From an uncultured Kiritimatiellota bacterium (GTDB lineage Bacteria; Verrucomicrobiota; Kiritimatiellia; RFP12; UBA1067), in contig CAKTYZ010000007.1 of the NCBI GenBank assembly GCA_934635225.1, positions 69,436 through 133,435 of the forward strand: a stretch of DNA of 64,000 bases, written 5' to 3'. The notes under the pieces are model-generated. The model was not told the DNA's origin, made no database searches, and was given only the letters and a program-made list of their open reading frames with translations. The position numbers were made by a program, and so were the translations under genes. The stretch's first letter is position 1. The number at the start of each line of letters is the position of its first letter. Positions 36,047 through 44,789 of this stretch are shown piece after piece.

Positions 36047-38767
36047 ATGAAGATTAAATCAATTGTGTTGGTGTTCAGTGCCGTCCTTTGGACAAATATT
36101 GCCTCTGCATGGTCGCATAGCCCTTCGTCCATGACCGTTTCTGCGAAGGGGGGAAGTTTCACGATTAAAATTTCTGGAACAGAGTACTATGATTTTGTTG
36201 CTGGATCTGGCAAGGCAGACTGGATCACGGTTTCGCGTTTAGATAACAGAACTTTTCAAGTTACGGTTGCAGCAAATGACAGTAAGGAGCCAAGGAAAGA
36301 GAATATAGTAATCACTGCCTATCGGGCGGATGCCGGCGCACATAATCAGTTTAGTTGGGTAGGCTCTCAGTATTGTTGGGTGTCGCAAGAAGGACGAATA
36401 GTTTGGTCTGATCTGACGTATAAGAATTTGATGGGAGCAACACATGATAATCCCCTTGCATATAGAGAGGGAGCGTCATTTTCCTTCAAGGAGCCAAGCA
36501 CTGTTGCTGGTTATACGTTTGTTGGATGGAGGCCAAGTTGCATTACTTCAACAACGACGGGTGATAAGGTGATTACGGCGACATGGCGTCCGAATGCGCC
36601 GACAATCTTGCCTGCGGACAGGACAATCATCGAATCGTCTGTGACTGTGAACATCGCGAGCGACAATCCAGCGGCGACGATCTACTGTACAACGGATGGA
36701 ACAGAACCGACGACATCTTCACCGATCTATAAGCGCTTCAAGGCTTCGTCGAAGATGGTGGTCAAGGCCATTGCCGTAGTCGAGGGCATGACATGGAGTG
36801 AAACGACGATGGCGGAGTATGCGCTCGGGCAATGCGAGAATCCGACGATTATGCCGACTGACGGCACGGTTTTTGGAAACTCGAATTATCAAGTCGAAAT
36901 TGCGAAGAACGGGGAAAAGGGCGTCTTGCGCTATACGACCGACGGTAGCGACCCAACAGCGGATAGCCCAATCTATTCGGGACCATTCCCGATTAGCGAA
37001 ACGACAACGGTCAAAGCCAAAACTTTCGATACGGAATACTTTGACAGCGCCGTGGTGAGTGCTACGCTGACACGACAATGGGCGAAGGTATCGACTCCGG
37101 TTATCAATGCTCCTGCGAGTTTCTCGGGAAGCAAGCAGTCGGTCTCGCTGACATGTGCAACAGAGGATGCCGTCATTCGATATACGACTGACGGTAGCGA
37201 TCCGAATTCTCATTCCAAGAAGTATACCGGGGCATTTGATGTGACGGCTACGACAGTTGTCAGGGCTATTGCGTTCAAGGCGGATTTCAAGGAGTCGGAT
37301 GTCGCGACTCTGACGATTTCCAAGCAGTGGTGCATTGGCGATTCCCTAAATGATCCCGATCGTCAGTTCATGACAGATGTCAATGCGGGGTGGACAAGAG
37401 ATACGACGGTTTCGCACGATGGGAGTGAATCGATGCGCTCGGGGGCTGTTGCGGATAGTGCGACCACGGGGGTGTTTGCGACATCTACACTCTCGACTGT
37501 TGTGGAAGGGAAGGGTATCGTTCAGTTTTGGTGGAAGGCGTCTTGCGAAGAGGATGATGTTTTCGAATGGGATCATGGTGAGTTTCGCGTCGATGGCGTT
37601 ATTGTGAAGCGAATCAACGGAGAGACGACAGGGTGGAATCGGGTTTCACATGAGATCAGGGGGGAGGGCCCTCATACGCTTGCATGGGTTTATTGCAAGG
37701 ACGATTTTGGCAAGGAGGGTAATGATGGCATTTGGCTGGATGAAGTGATTTGGGATTCGCATCGAGCGATATTGTCCGAGTTGACGATTGAGGTCGCGAA
37801 TGAGATTGTCGTTTCTAAAGACGCGACTTGTCGATGCACGGCGATTTATGATGATGGAACGACCATGGCGGTGTCGCCGCAGTGGGATATCGTGAGCGGG
37901 GCGGCTCAAGTGTCGATAGATGCTTCGGGGCGTGTGACGGCTTTGCGCGAGGGAACCGCAACGATTCGGGCGACCTTTACGGAGAACGGCGTCACGCAAA
38001 CGGCCACCAAAACGATTATTATCCAAAAGGGCCTCTCGTCGGTACAGATTGAAGGCGCTGCGATTCTTTATTCGGGTGACTCGCATAACTATGCCTGTCG
38101 CGCCATTTATTCTGATGGTAGCACGGAATTTGTGTCTGGAGCATGGGGGTTAAACAGTGGCTTGGCGGCGGCAACATTGACTACAGATGGCGTATTGACG
38201 GCAAAGGATACGGATGGCCAGGTCGTGTTATATGTTTCGTATGACTATGCGGGGGATGTGAAAACCGCGACAAAAACGGTCGCTGTTCGTGCAAGTTACA
38301 CGGTGCCTGCTGCTGTAACGGGTGGAAATCCTCATGTTGTTCCTGCGCGTTGGCGACGGAGGTACAAGCAATTTGATGCGAAGTTTGGTACCGATCCCGT
38401 CGCGGCGATGGCAAAGCTGACGGGGAAGAAGGATGGCACGGGACGCGCCTTGACAGTCTGGGATGACTATGTGGTCGGAACCGACCCGACGGATTTGACG
38501 GATGCCTTCAAGGTTGAAATTGAGATGATTGGAGGGAAGCCATTGATTCGTTGGGAGCCAAACCTTAATCAGCAGGGCGAAGCTCGGATTTATCGCGTCT
38601 GGGGGGCGGAAAGCCTCGCGAACCCCATGAATTGGGAGCGACCGGCGAATTCGTCTGTTCATCGGTTCTTCAAGGTCGATGTCGCGTTGCCGGAGGATGG
38701 CGAAGGAGAAACTGATTCTCCGGGCACGATTATGTCGGTGATTTCTGTTCAGCCGCCAATGGATTAG
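36047..38767 (+). CDS. Secreted multi-domain surface protein (BACON, chitobiase-like, MAM-like, Ig-like)
   Basis: 906 residues with a signal peptide (MKIKSIVLVFSAVLWTNIASA). In order: a BACON-like domain (about 25-95; ADWITVSRLDNRTFQVTV); an InlB-like segment ending TFVGWRPS; three CHB_HEX_C-type repeats (TIYCTTDGTEPTTSSPIY, LRYTTDGSDPTADSPIY, IRYTTDGSDPNSHSKKY) between 180 and 430; a MAM/carbohydrate-module-like domain (about 430-580; GIWLDEVIW); two Big_2-like Ig domains (about 585-755); and a C-terminal WDDYVVGTDPTDLTDAF block. Markedly lower GC than neighbours, suggesting acquisition or different expression pressure. Ligand unknown. Confidence 0.75.
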   Translation: MKIKSIVLVFSAVLWTNIASAWSHSPSSMTVSAKGGSFTIKISGTEYYDFVAGSGKADWITVSRLDNRTFQVTVAANDSKEPRKENIVITAYRADAGAHNQFSWVGSQYCWVSQEGRIVWSDLTYKNLMGATHDNPLAYREGASFSFKEPSTVAGYTFVGWRPSCITSTTTGDKVITATWRPNAPTILPADRTIIESSVTVNIASDNPAATIYCTTDGTEPTTSSPIYKRFKASSKMVVKAIAVVEGMTWSETTMAEYALGQCENPTIMPTDGTVFGNSNYQVEIAKNGEKGVLRYTTDGSDPTADSPIYSGPFPISETTTVKAKTFDTEYFDSAVVSATLTRQWAKVSTPVINAPASFSGSKQSVSLTCATEDAVIRYTTDGSDPNSHSKKYTGAFDVTATTVVRAIAFKADFKESDVATLTISKQWCIGDSLNDPDRQFMTDVNAGWTRDTTVSHDGSESMRSGAVADSATTGVFATSTLSTVVEGKGIVQFWWKASCEEDDVFEWDHGEFRVDGVIVKRINGETTGWNRVSHEIRGEGPHTLAWVYCKDDFGKEGNDGIWLDEVIWDSHRAILSELTIEVANEIVVSKDATCRCTAIYDDGTTMAVSPQWDIVSGAAQVSIDASGRVTALREGTATIRATFTENGVTQTATKTIIIQKGLSSVQIEGAAILYSGDSHNYACRAIYSDGSTEFVSGAWGLNSGLAAATLTTDGVLTAKDTDGQVVLYVSYDYAGDVKTATKTVAVRASYTVPAAVTGGNPHVVPARWRRRYKQFDAKFGTDPVAAMAKLTGKKDGTGRALTVWDDYVVGTDPTDLTDAFKVEIEMIGGKPLIRWEPNLNQQGEARIYRVWGAESLANPMNWERPANSSVHRFFKVDVALPEDGEGETDSPGTIMSVISVQPPMD

Positions 38768-39088
38768 GTTTCGGCCATCGCCATTACGCCGACGCGGGAG
38801 ATGCCGCAGTGAGTCGAGGCGCGGCGATTATTACGGCAGAGAACGTCCGTCAGCCGAACGGCATCGATGCCTGATGGGGCTATCAGCTTCAAAGTGACGA
38901 CCCACCGCGACGGGCAAGGCCGACTGATTGGGAGCGAGAAGATCCGCAGGCGAAACGCCGCGATGCGGCCTCTTTCCTGGAGGGATCGTCTTGCTGGAAA
39001 AGGCGTCTTGTCGTTTGACGGGCAAGGATAGGCTCTTCTGTGATACCACCATGAATTTAACGGCCACATCATTCATGGAGGTTTAGTT

Positions 39089-39290
39089 GTGGAGTTCTAC
39101 AACCGGGAGGAAGAAGTCGCGTATTTGCGGGATGTTCGTGAAAATCGCACGTCCAAGCGCGGTTCACGGTGATTGACGACCGTCGCCGTGTCGGCAAAGC
39201 GCAATGGGTGCAGCCGTGTGTACGGCACGTCGCACGGTTCGCGGAAACGCGAGGTCTTTGCGTGAACGCAGGGCTGGGCGGCGCGAGCGG
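39089..39290 (+). pseudogene. Decayed DEXX-box/AAA-like ATPase fragment
   Basis: From a GTG at 39089 the frame reads EFYNREEEVAYLRDVREN, typical of archaeal-type ATPases, then hits a TGA; a +1 shift restores FTVIDDRRRVGKAQWVQP, a damaged P-loop (normally GRRRVGKT). The C-terminal bulk is gone. From 38768 to 39088 and from 39290 to 39480 I see no gene. Confidence 0.6.
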
Positions 39291-39379
39291 CTTCTACACG
39301 ATTCGCGTCAGCAAGTAGCCGCCGGAGATTAGAGCCAGGTGGCGCGCTTGCACGGCGGAGGCGTTTTTTGGCATGCTAC

Positions 39380-39412
39380 GCTTCAACTCGCCCACGGTGG
39401 GCGGGTTGAAGC
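39380..39412. repeat. Strong 15-bp hairpin
   Basis: GCTTCAACTCGCCCA at 39380-39394 pairs with 39398-39412 (one T-G mismatch), loop CGG. No T-run. Its role is unclear; it may end transcription from upstream before the riboswitch promoter. Confidence 0.5.
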
Positions 39413-39484
39413 GAATGAACCGAGGTCTCCATCCCACGGTCAGAACGGATTGAAGGCGAAATCCCCGGCTGAGGCCGAACGCAT

Positions 39485-39514
39485 TTGCGTTTACGCGCGT
39501 CGAAATGGTATAAT
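39485..39514 (+). promoter_or_regulatory. Promoter of the TPP-riboswitch transcript
   Basis: TTGCGT at 39485-39490, an 18-bp spacer, TATAAT at 39509-39514 preceded by GG. About 10 nt later the riboswitch begins. Confidence 0.7.
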
Positions 39515-39520
39515 CCGCGC

Positions 39521-39604
39521 CATTGGGGTGCCAGAAGGGCAGGTGGCCTTTCTGAGCTGAGAAAATACCCAGGAACCTGATCCGGGTAATGCCGGCGGAG
39601 GAAA
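39521..39604 (+). ncRNA. TPP riboswitch (THI element)
   Basis: All conserved blocks of the thiamin pyrophosphate aptamer are present in order: GGGGTGCC at 39525, a variable P3 stem, CTGAGA at 39556, ATACCC, GAACCTGATC at 39573 and GGGTAATGCC at 39584, followed by GGCGGAGGAA. The AAAGGAG ribosome site (39603-39609) follows immediately and lies 6 nt before the ATG at 39616, with no terminator hairpin between. Control is therefore probably translational, by masking the ribosome site when TPP binds. Confidence 0.95.
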
Positions 39605-39615
39605 AGGAGAATAGC

Positions 39616-40860
39616 ATGACGTGCTATGACGAGTATGCGTCTGAGTATGACGCATGGTTTATGAACAATTCAAACCTTCTCATGAGCGAGGTGAAGATGA
39701 TCGCCCGCGCACTGCAAGGAGCGGGCGACGTCCTGTCGGTCGGGTGCGGCAGCGGCCTGATGGAGAGCATCCTCAAGAAGGACTTCGGCATTGTCGTCAA
39801 GGACGGCATCGAACCGTCGCCGGGCATGGCGGCGATTGCGCGGCAGCGCGGCATGAGCGTCGTCTCCGCGTCGGCGGAGGACTTCCAAGTGGACCGCGCG
39901 TTTGACACGGTCATGCTGAACGGCTGTCCTTCTTACATTGCGAACCTTGACGCCGCTTTTGAGCACGCGGCGCGTGCCTTGAAGCCGGGCGGACGCATGG
40001 TTGTCGCAGACGTGCCAAAGGAGAGCGCCTACGCGCTCGTCTACAACCTCGCCATGACGCTTGGCGCGTGGGAGAACCCGCTGTTGGACGGCGTGCGTCC
40101 GCCGGATCCGTATCCGATTGAATTCGTCAAGAGCGCGAACTGGCGGACGACGCAGGAGAAGGTCTCGGCCCTGAAGCGTTGCGGGTTCTTCGACTTCACG
40201 TTCTGTCAGACGCTGACGATGCATCCGCTTGACTCCAACCGCTACATCGAAGAGCCCAGCGAGGGCCATGACCGCGGCAGTTACGTGGCGATTGTCGCCC
40301 GGCGTGTGCCGTTTCTCGAACAGCTCAAGGACGGCTCGCTTCCGCGCGCGGCGTTTGAGCGCTATGTTGCGCAGGATGTCCATTACCTGCGTCGTCATGC
40401 GGAGACCCTGCGCGTCCTCGCGGAGAAGCTGGACCGTGCCGAAGACAAGGCCCTGTTCGCCCGCTATGCCGAGGCGGGCGTCGCGACGGAACGGCAGATG
40501 CTTCGCGCGTTTGCGTCGGGCGAGCCAGTCGCGGACGAAGGCTGGGGCGAGGCGACGCTGGAACTCGTGCGGAATCGTCCGGCGGCGGTCGGCGTCGCGG
40601 CGGTCTATCCGTGCTTTCGGACGTTCGCGGACGCGGGCCTCTGGCTGAAGGACTGCACGGGCCCCTACACGTCGTGGATCAAGACCTATGCGGGCGCTGA
40701 GTTCGTGGCGGAGGCCGACAGGGTCGAAGCCGTCCTCTTGCGGCTGGCGAAGGAGAATCCCGGGCTTCAGCCCGAGATGGATCGCGCCGTCGCCGACGGC
40801 ATCCGACAGGAACTCGCCTACTGGCGGTGGGCGGACAATCCGTCGGGATATTTGGTATAA
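39616..40860 (+). CDS. Fusion of a SAM-dependent methyltransferase with a TenA-family domain
   Basis: 414 residues. Residues 1-225 form a class I methyltransferase (motif I VLSVGCGSG at 41-49; motif IV-like VMLNGCPSY; ALKPGGRMVVADVP). Residues 232-410 form a TenA/thiaminase II domain (FLEQLKDGSLPRAAFERYVA; VYPCFRTFADAG with Cys333 at the position of the TenA active-site Cys; PYTSWIKTYAGAEF). TenA enzymes hydrolyse aminopyrimidines to salvage the HMP part of thiamin. Control by the TPP riboswitch supports a thiamin role for both halves. The methyl acceptor is unknown; it might be a pyrimidine precursor or an analogue. Starting at the ATG after AAAGGAG. No other thi gene is nearby. Confidence 0.85.
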   Translation: MTCYDEYASEYDAWFMNNSNLLMSEVKMIARALQGAGDVLSVGCGSGLMESILKKDFGIVVKDGIEPSPGMAAIARQRGMSVVSASAEDFQVDRAFDTVMLNGCPSYIANLDAAFEHAARALKPGGRMVVADVPKESAYALVYNLAMTLGAWENPLLDGVRPPDPYPIEFVKSANWRTTQEKVSALKRCGFFDFTFCQTLTMHPLDSNRYIEEPSEGHDRGSYVAIVARRVPFLEQLKDGSLPRAAFERYVAQDVHYLRRHAETLRVLAEKLDRAEDKALFARYAEAGVATERQMLRAFASGEPVADEGWGEATLELVRNRPAAVGVAAVYPCFRTFADAGLWLKDCTGPYTSWIKTYAGAEFVAEADRVEAVLLRLAKENPGLQPEMDRAVADGIRQELAYWRWADNPSGYLV

Positions 40861-40861
40861 T
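40856..40861 (+). promoter_or_regulatory. Extended -10 box of rhaB, leaderless layout
   Basis: TTTGGTATAAT overlapping the last codons and stop of the TenA fusion, with 9 nt to the rhaB ATG at 40871 and no ribosome site. A weak -35 (CGGACA at 40832) has an 18-bp spacer. Confidence 0.6.
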
Positions 40862-40870
40862 ACAAGTCAA

Positions 40871-42289
40871 ATGAAAAACTATCTCGCAGTTGACATCGGC
40901 GCGTCCTCAGGGCGGCATATTCTTGGAAGGGTTGAAAACGGCAAGATTGTCCTTCAGGAAGTCTACCGTTTCGACAACTCGCAGGTCGTTCGGAACGGAC
41001 ACGATTGCTGGGACATCGAGAAGCTTGTCGCGTCCGTCAAGGCCGGCATCGACGCGGCGTTGGAACAGGGCGCGGTCGATTCCATCGGCATCGACACCTG
41101 GGGCGTCGATTTCGTGCTGCTTGACGAGCAGGGCCGGCTCGTGGGCGATGCGGTTGCCTATCGTGACGCGCGCACGAAAGACGCGGACAGGGAGATTGAG
41201 GCGCAAGTCATCTCCTTTGCGGACCTCTATCGACGTGCGGGCATTCAGAAGACGCCCTTCAACACGATCTATCAGCTTTGGGCCCTCAAGAAGGAGCATC
41301 CCGAACAGCTGACGCGCGCCGCGCACCTCCTGACGGTTCCCGAATATCTCAACTACGCGCTGACGGGGCGGATCGTCCACGAGTACACGGACTCCTCGAC
41401 GACGTCCCTGCTGGATGCCGCGAAGAAGGACTGGGACTTTGACCTGATCGAGAAGCTGGGCTTGCCGAAGCGGATTTTCGGGAAACTGGAGATGCCGGGC
41501 GCAACCGTCGGACAGTATCGCGGCGTGAAGGTCGTCCTGCCGGCGATGCACGACACGGGTTCGGCCTATCTCGCCGTGCCGGCGCGTGACGATCGCGCGG
41601 TCTACCTGTCGAGCGGCACGTGGTCGCTTCTCGGCGTGGAAAACCGGCAGCCGATCACGACGAAGGCGGCGATGAAGGCGAACTTCACGAACGAGGGCGG
41701 CGCGTGGGGGCGTTACCGCTTTCTCAAGAACATCATGGGTCTCTGGATGATCCAGTCGATTCGCCGCGAGCTGAATGGCGTGAGCTATGTCGAGGGACGC
41801 TCGTGCGACGAGACGAGAGAGGCCCTGAAGGCGTTGACCGACTATGAGAAGGGCAAGGAGTATTCCTTTGCCGATCTGGAGATGTGCGCACGCGGGGCGA
41901 GTGACTATCGGCAGACGATTGACGTCAACGACGCGCGGTTCCTCAACCCGAAGTCGATGATCGGCGAGGTGCTGGCGGCGGCTCCGACGGGGCGGGCGCC
42001 GACGACCGTGGGCGCGCTCATGCAGTGCGTCTACCGCTCGCTCGCCGAATGCTATGCGGACGCGATTCGCAACCTGTCGGAGATCACGGGCGTCACTTAC
42101 ACGTCCGTCAACATCGTCGGCGGTGGCTCGAAGGACCTTTACCTGAACGCGCTCACGGCCGAGGCGACGGGGCTGGAGGTCTTTGCCGGCCCGACGGAGG
42201 GGACGGCCATCGGCAACCTCATCGTGCAGATGATCGTCGGCGGCGAGTTCGCCGATCTCGCCTCAGCTCGCGCCGCCGTCGTGCGGTAA
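40871..42289 (+). CDS. rhaB: Rhamnulokinase
   Basis: 472-residue FGGY-type sugar kinase that phosphorylates L-rhamnulose to rhamnulose 1-phosphate. Recognised from YLAVDIGASSGRHILGRVEN at the N-terminus, IDTWGVDFVLLDEQG near 75, PAMHDTGSAYLAVPA near 230, YLSSGTWSLLGVE near 250 and VNIVGGGSKD near 415, all typical of RhaB. No rhaA, rhaD or transporter is visible nearby; lactaldehyde reductase lies 1.3 kb downstream and would handle lactaldehyde from the rhamnose or fucose pathway. Confidence 0.9.
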   Translation: MKNYLAVDIGASSGRHILGRVENGKIVLQEVYRFDNSQVVRNGHDCWDIEKLVASVKAGIDAALEQGAVDSIGIDTWGVDFVLLDEQGRLVGDAVAYRDARTKDADREIEAQVISFADLYRRAGIQKTPFNTIYQLWALKKEHPEQLTRAAHLLTVPEYLNYALTGRIVHEYTDSSTTSLLDAAKKDWDFDLIEKLGLPKRIFGKLEMPGATVGQYRGVKVVLPAMHDTGSAYLAVPARDDRAVYLSSGTWSLLGVENRQPITTKAAMKANFTNEGGAWGRYRFLKNIMGLWMIQSIRRELNGVSYVEGRSCDETREALKALTDYEKGKEYSFADLEMCARGASDYRQTIDVNDARFLNPKSMIGEVLAAAPTGRAPTTVGALMQCVYRSLAECYADAIRNLSEITGVTYTSVNIVGGGSKDLYLNALTAEATGLEVFAGPTEGTAIGNLIVQMIVGGEFADLASARAAVVR

Positions 42290-42300
42290 GGGGATTGGCT

Positions 42301-42770
42301 TTAACGCAGAGCCGGAGAGGGCGCGGAGAGCCCAAGGCCGAAACATGACGGAAAACGATATCAGCAAGATTGCGCTTGACGCCGCCATTGAGGTTCATAA
42401 AGAACTTGGTGGACCAGGTCTTCTTGAATCGTGCTATGAGATGGCGTTAGCCTCGGAACTGCAGGAACGGGGTCTTAGGGTCGAACGACAGAAACAGGTG
42501 CCTGTCGTTTATAAAGGGCATGTCGTTGGCGAGCCATATAGGCTTGACTTGCTTGTCGATGATAAAGTCGTAATCGAATGCAAGGCGACCGAGAAGGACA
42601 ATCCGATTTTCAAGGCCCAGTTGTTGACATATCTGAGACTGTCTAACCTGAAGCTTGGGATCCTTGCGAATTTCGGCAAGACGAGAGTTGTTGATGGATG
42701 GGAGCGCGTTGTCAATGGCCTTTGAACATGAGTTCTGTTCTCTCTTTGCGACTTTGCGCCTCTGCGTTAA
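42301..42770. repeat. Inverted repeats flanking the GxxExxY gene
   Basis: Left arm 42301-42330 begins TTAACGCAGAG; right arm 42742-42770 is its inverse (…GCCTCTGCGTTAA). The right arm in reverse continues GGCGCAAAGTCGCAAAGAG, with the left arm diverged (CCGGAGAGGGCGCGGAGAG) but keeping the same GCGnnGAG rhythm. Confidence 0.75.
42345..42725 (+). CDS. GxxExxY protein
   Basis: 126 residues of a common but functionally uncharacterised family related to PD-(D/E)XK nucleases. The namesake motif is GLLESCY near residue 27. The nuclease-like core is visible as YRLDLLVDDKVVIECKATEK (D and E-x-K) near 65-84, followed by QLLTYLRLSNLKLGILANFG. The gene sits precisely between inverted repeats containing AACGCAGAG, which suggests it moves or is maintained as a small unit. 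Confidence 0.9.
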   Translation: MTENDISKIALDAAIEVHKELGGPGLLESCYEMALASELQERGLRVERQKQVPVVYKGHVVGEPYRLDLLVDDKVVIECKATEKDNPIFKAQLLTYLRLSNLKLGILANFGKTRVVDGWERVVNGL

Positions 42771-42833
42771 AAATCGTGGAGACGTAGGCTTTGCATTGTG
42801 AGGGCGTAATTGTTCTTGAGAGGTGTTGGTGAT

Positions 42834-43532
42834 ATGAAAGCGGCAAAAAAAGAAGAGCAGGGGTGGGTTTATATCTTGACGAATCCGAGTTTTCGGGAAG
42901 ATTGGGTCAAGATTGGGAAGAGCTCTCGTCCTGTGGATATTCGGTCGAAGGAACTCGACAACACGGCGGTTCCATTGCCTTTTGAAATCTTTGCTACGCT
43001 TCGGACGGCTAAGTATGAAATTGTTGAACGCAAGATTCATAGGGCGATTGATCGTCTGACAGATTTACGTATCCGTCAGAATCGGGAATTCTTCAACATT
43101 AAACCTGAATTGGCGTTTGAACTTTTGACGGATGAGGCGATGTTGTTGGATGATGCTGAGATTCGGCGTTACAAGGACAACAAACCAATAGAATCCGTTA
43201 GCCATACAGAGGCTGTTGCGGAGGGAGGCGAGAAGCCGAAGAGAGCCAGGTTCAAGTTCAGCATGGTTCGCATCCCGATTGGCGCTCGTGTTGTATTCAT
43301 TCCGACAGGGTTGGAGGTAAAGGTCGCCAGCGATGATCAAATCGAACATGATGGGCGCATCTACAAGCTTTCGCCTTTTGTCGGCACATTTATGCCAGAA
43401 GAACACCGTAATGCGTCTGGCGCCTATCAGGGGGCTAAGTACTTTTCTTATAATGGGCGAGTATTGGACGATCTTCGGCGTGCGCAAGAGTTACGGGATG
43501 AAAGAGGGCTCTTGTGTGAAAGTCGAAAATGA
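42834..43532 (+). CDS. T5orf172 (GIY-YIG-like) domain protein
   Basis: 232 residues. The N-terminus reads WVYILTNPSFREDWVKIGKS, the GIY-YIG-related T5orf172/MUG113 signature, followed by PLPFEIFATLRTAKYEIVER and IHRAI. Residues 145-200 (FIPTGLEVKVASDDQIEHDG) resemble the DUF4357-type domain often fused to such nucleases. Probably a DNA nuclease or nuclease-like protein of a mobile or defence gene set; it adjoins the GxxExxY unit. The ATG follows a weak GAGAGG site. Confidence 0.75.
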   Translation: MKAAKKEEQGWVYILTNPSFREDWVKIGKSSRPVDIRSKELDNTAVPLPFEIFATLRTAKYEIVERKIHRAIDRLTDLRIRQNREFFNIKPELAFELLTDEAMLLDDAEIRRYKDNKPIESVSHTEAVAEGGEKPKRARFKFSMVRIPIGARVVFIPTGLEVKVASDDQIEHDGRIYKLSPFVGTFMPEEHRNASGAYQGAKYFSYNGRVLDDLRRAQELRDERGLLCESRK

Positions 43533-43541
43533 TGATATAAT
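43512..43541 (+). promoter_or_regulatory. Promoter of fucO
   Basis: TTGTGT at 43512-43517, an 18-bp spacer, TATAAT at 43536-43541, 97 nt before the fucO ATG, which has an AAAGGAG ribosome site. Confidence 0.55.
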
Positions 43542-43638
43542 GCACTTGTGGTCTTAGCGTCTCTATGTTAGAGCCTATTCGTGAAGTCTATTTCTTGCGG
43601 ACAATTCTGAGTCAAACATAAACAAAGGAGAACCTACC

Positions 43639-44787
43639 ATGGTCAACCGTATCATCCTGAACGAAACCTCGTACCACGGCGCGGGCGCCGTGAAGTCGAT
43701 CGTCCCCGAGCTTGCGCAGCGCGGGCTCAAGAAGCCGATTGTCTTCTCGGATCCCGATCTCATCAAGTTCGGCGTCACGAAGAAGGTGACGGACCTTCTT
43801 GACGCGGCGAAGATCTCGTACGCGGTCTATTCGGAGATCAAGCCGAACCCGACGATCCAGAACGTCAAGGACGGCGTGAAAGCCGCGAAGAAGGCGAAGG
43901 CCGACTGCATCATCGCCATTGGAGGCGGCAGCTCGATGGACACGGCGAAGGCCGTCGGCATCATCCGCACCAATCCGAAGTTCGCGGACGTCCGCAGCCT
44001 CGAAGGCGTCGCGCCGACGAAGAACCCGACGCTCCCGATTCTCGCGGTCCCGACGACGGCGGGCACGGCGGCCGAGGTGACGATCAACTACGTCATTACC
44101 GATGTCGAGAAGAAGCGCAAGTTCGTCTGCGTCGATCCGCACGACATCCCCGTCGTCGCGTTCGTCGATCCCGACATGATGAGCTCGATGCCGAAGGGCC
44201 TCACCGCTTTCACGGGCATGGACGCGCTCACGCACGCGATCGAGGGGCTGATCACGAAGGCGGCGTGCCCGATGACGGACATGATGCATCTGGAGGCGAT
44301 TCGCCTCATCTCGGCCTCGCTCCGCGATGCGGTCGCGAACAAGCCGGCGGGTCGCGCGGGCATGGCCCTCGGCCAGTACATCGCGGGAATGGGCTTCTCG
44401 AACGTCGGCCTCGGCATCGACCACTCGATGGCGCATGGGCTTTCTGCGCTTTACGACATGCCGCATGGCAAGGCGTGTGCGATTCTCCTGCCGACGGCGA
44501 TGAAGTTCAATGCGTCGAAGACAGGCGACAAGTACCGCAAGATCGCGCTTGCGATGGGCGTCAAGGGCGCGGATAAGATGCCGCTCGCGGCTGTCCGCAA
44601 GGCGGCGATCGCGGCGGTCGAGAAACTCTCGAAGGATGTCGGCATCCCGACGGACCTCAAGGGCGTCCTCAAGAAGGAGGACATCAAGTTCCTCGCGGAG
44701 TCGGCCTATGCCGACGCCTGCCGTCCGGGCAATCCGCGTGACCTCACGGTCAAGGACATCGAGAAGCTTTACAAGGGCCTGATCTGA
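43639..44787 (+). CDS. fucO: Lactaldehyde reductase (iron-dependent alcohol dehydrogenase)
   Basis: Reduces L-lactaldehyde to 1,2-propanediol with NADH. It is 382 residues long, the same as E. coli FucO, and starts with the family-like VNRIILNETSYHGAGAV. NAD site IIAIGGGSSMDTAKAVG near 95; iron ligands in GMDALTHAIEG (Asp and His near 195-199), and in IDHSMAHGL and MPHGKACAILLP (His near 262 and 276). Together with rhamnulokinase it supports methylpentose use. The aldose epimerase gene follows after 2 nt. Confidence 0.9.
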   Translation: MVNRIILNETSYHGAGAVKSIVPELAQRGLKKPIVFSDPDLIKFGVTKKVTDLLDAAKISYAVYSEIKPNPTIQNVKDGVKAAKKAKADCIIAIGGGSSMDTAKAVGIIRTNPKFADVRSLEGVAPTKNPTLPILAVPTTAGTAAEVTINYVITDVEKKRKFVCVDPHDIPVVAFVDPDMMSSMPKGLTAFTGMDALTHAIEGLITKAACPMTDMMHLEAIRLISASLRDAVANKPAGRAGMALGQYIAGMGFSNVGLGIDHSMAHGLSALYDMPHGKACAILLPTAMKFNASKTGDKYRKIALAMGVKGADKMPLAAVRKAAIAAVEKLSKDVGIPTDLKGVLKKEDIKFLAESAYADACRPGNPRDLTVKDIEKLYKGLI

Positions 44788-44789
44788 AG

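Noticed and set aside
43530..43638. Riboswitch before fucO
   Set aside because: Leader of about 97 nt shows no conserved aptamer blocks; only a promoter and a ribosome site are supported.
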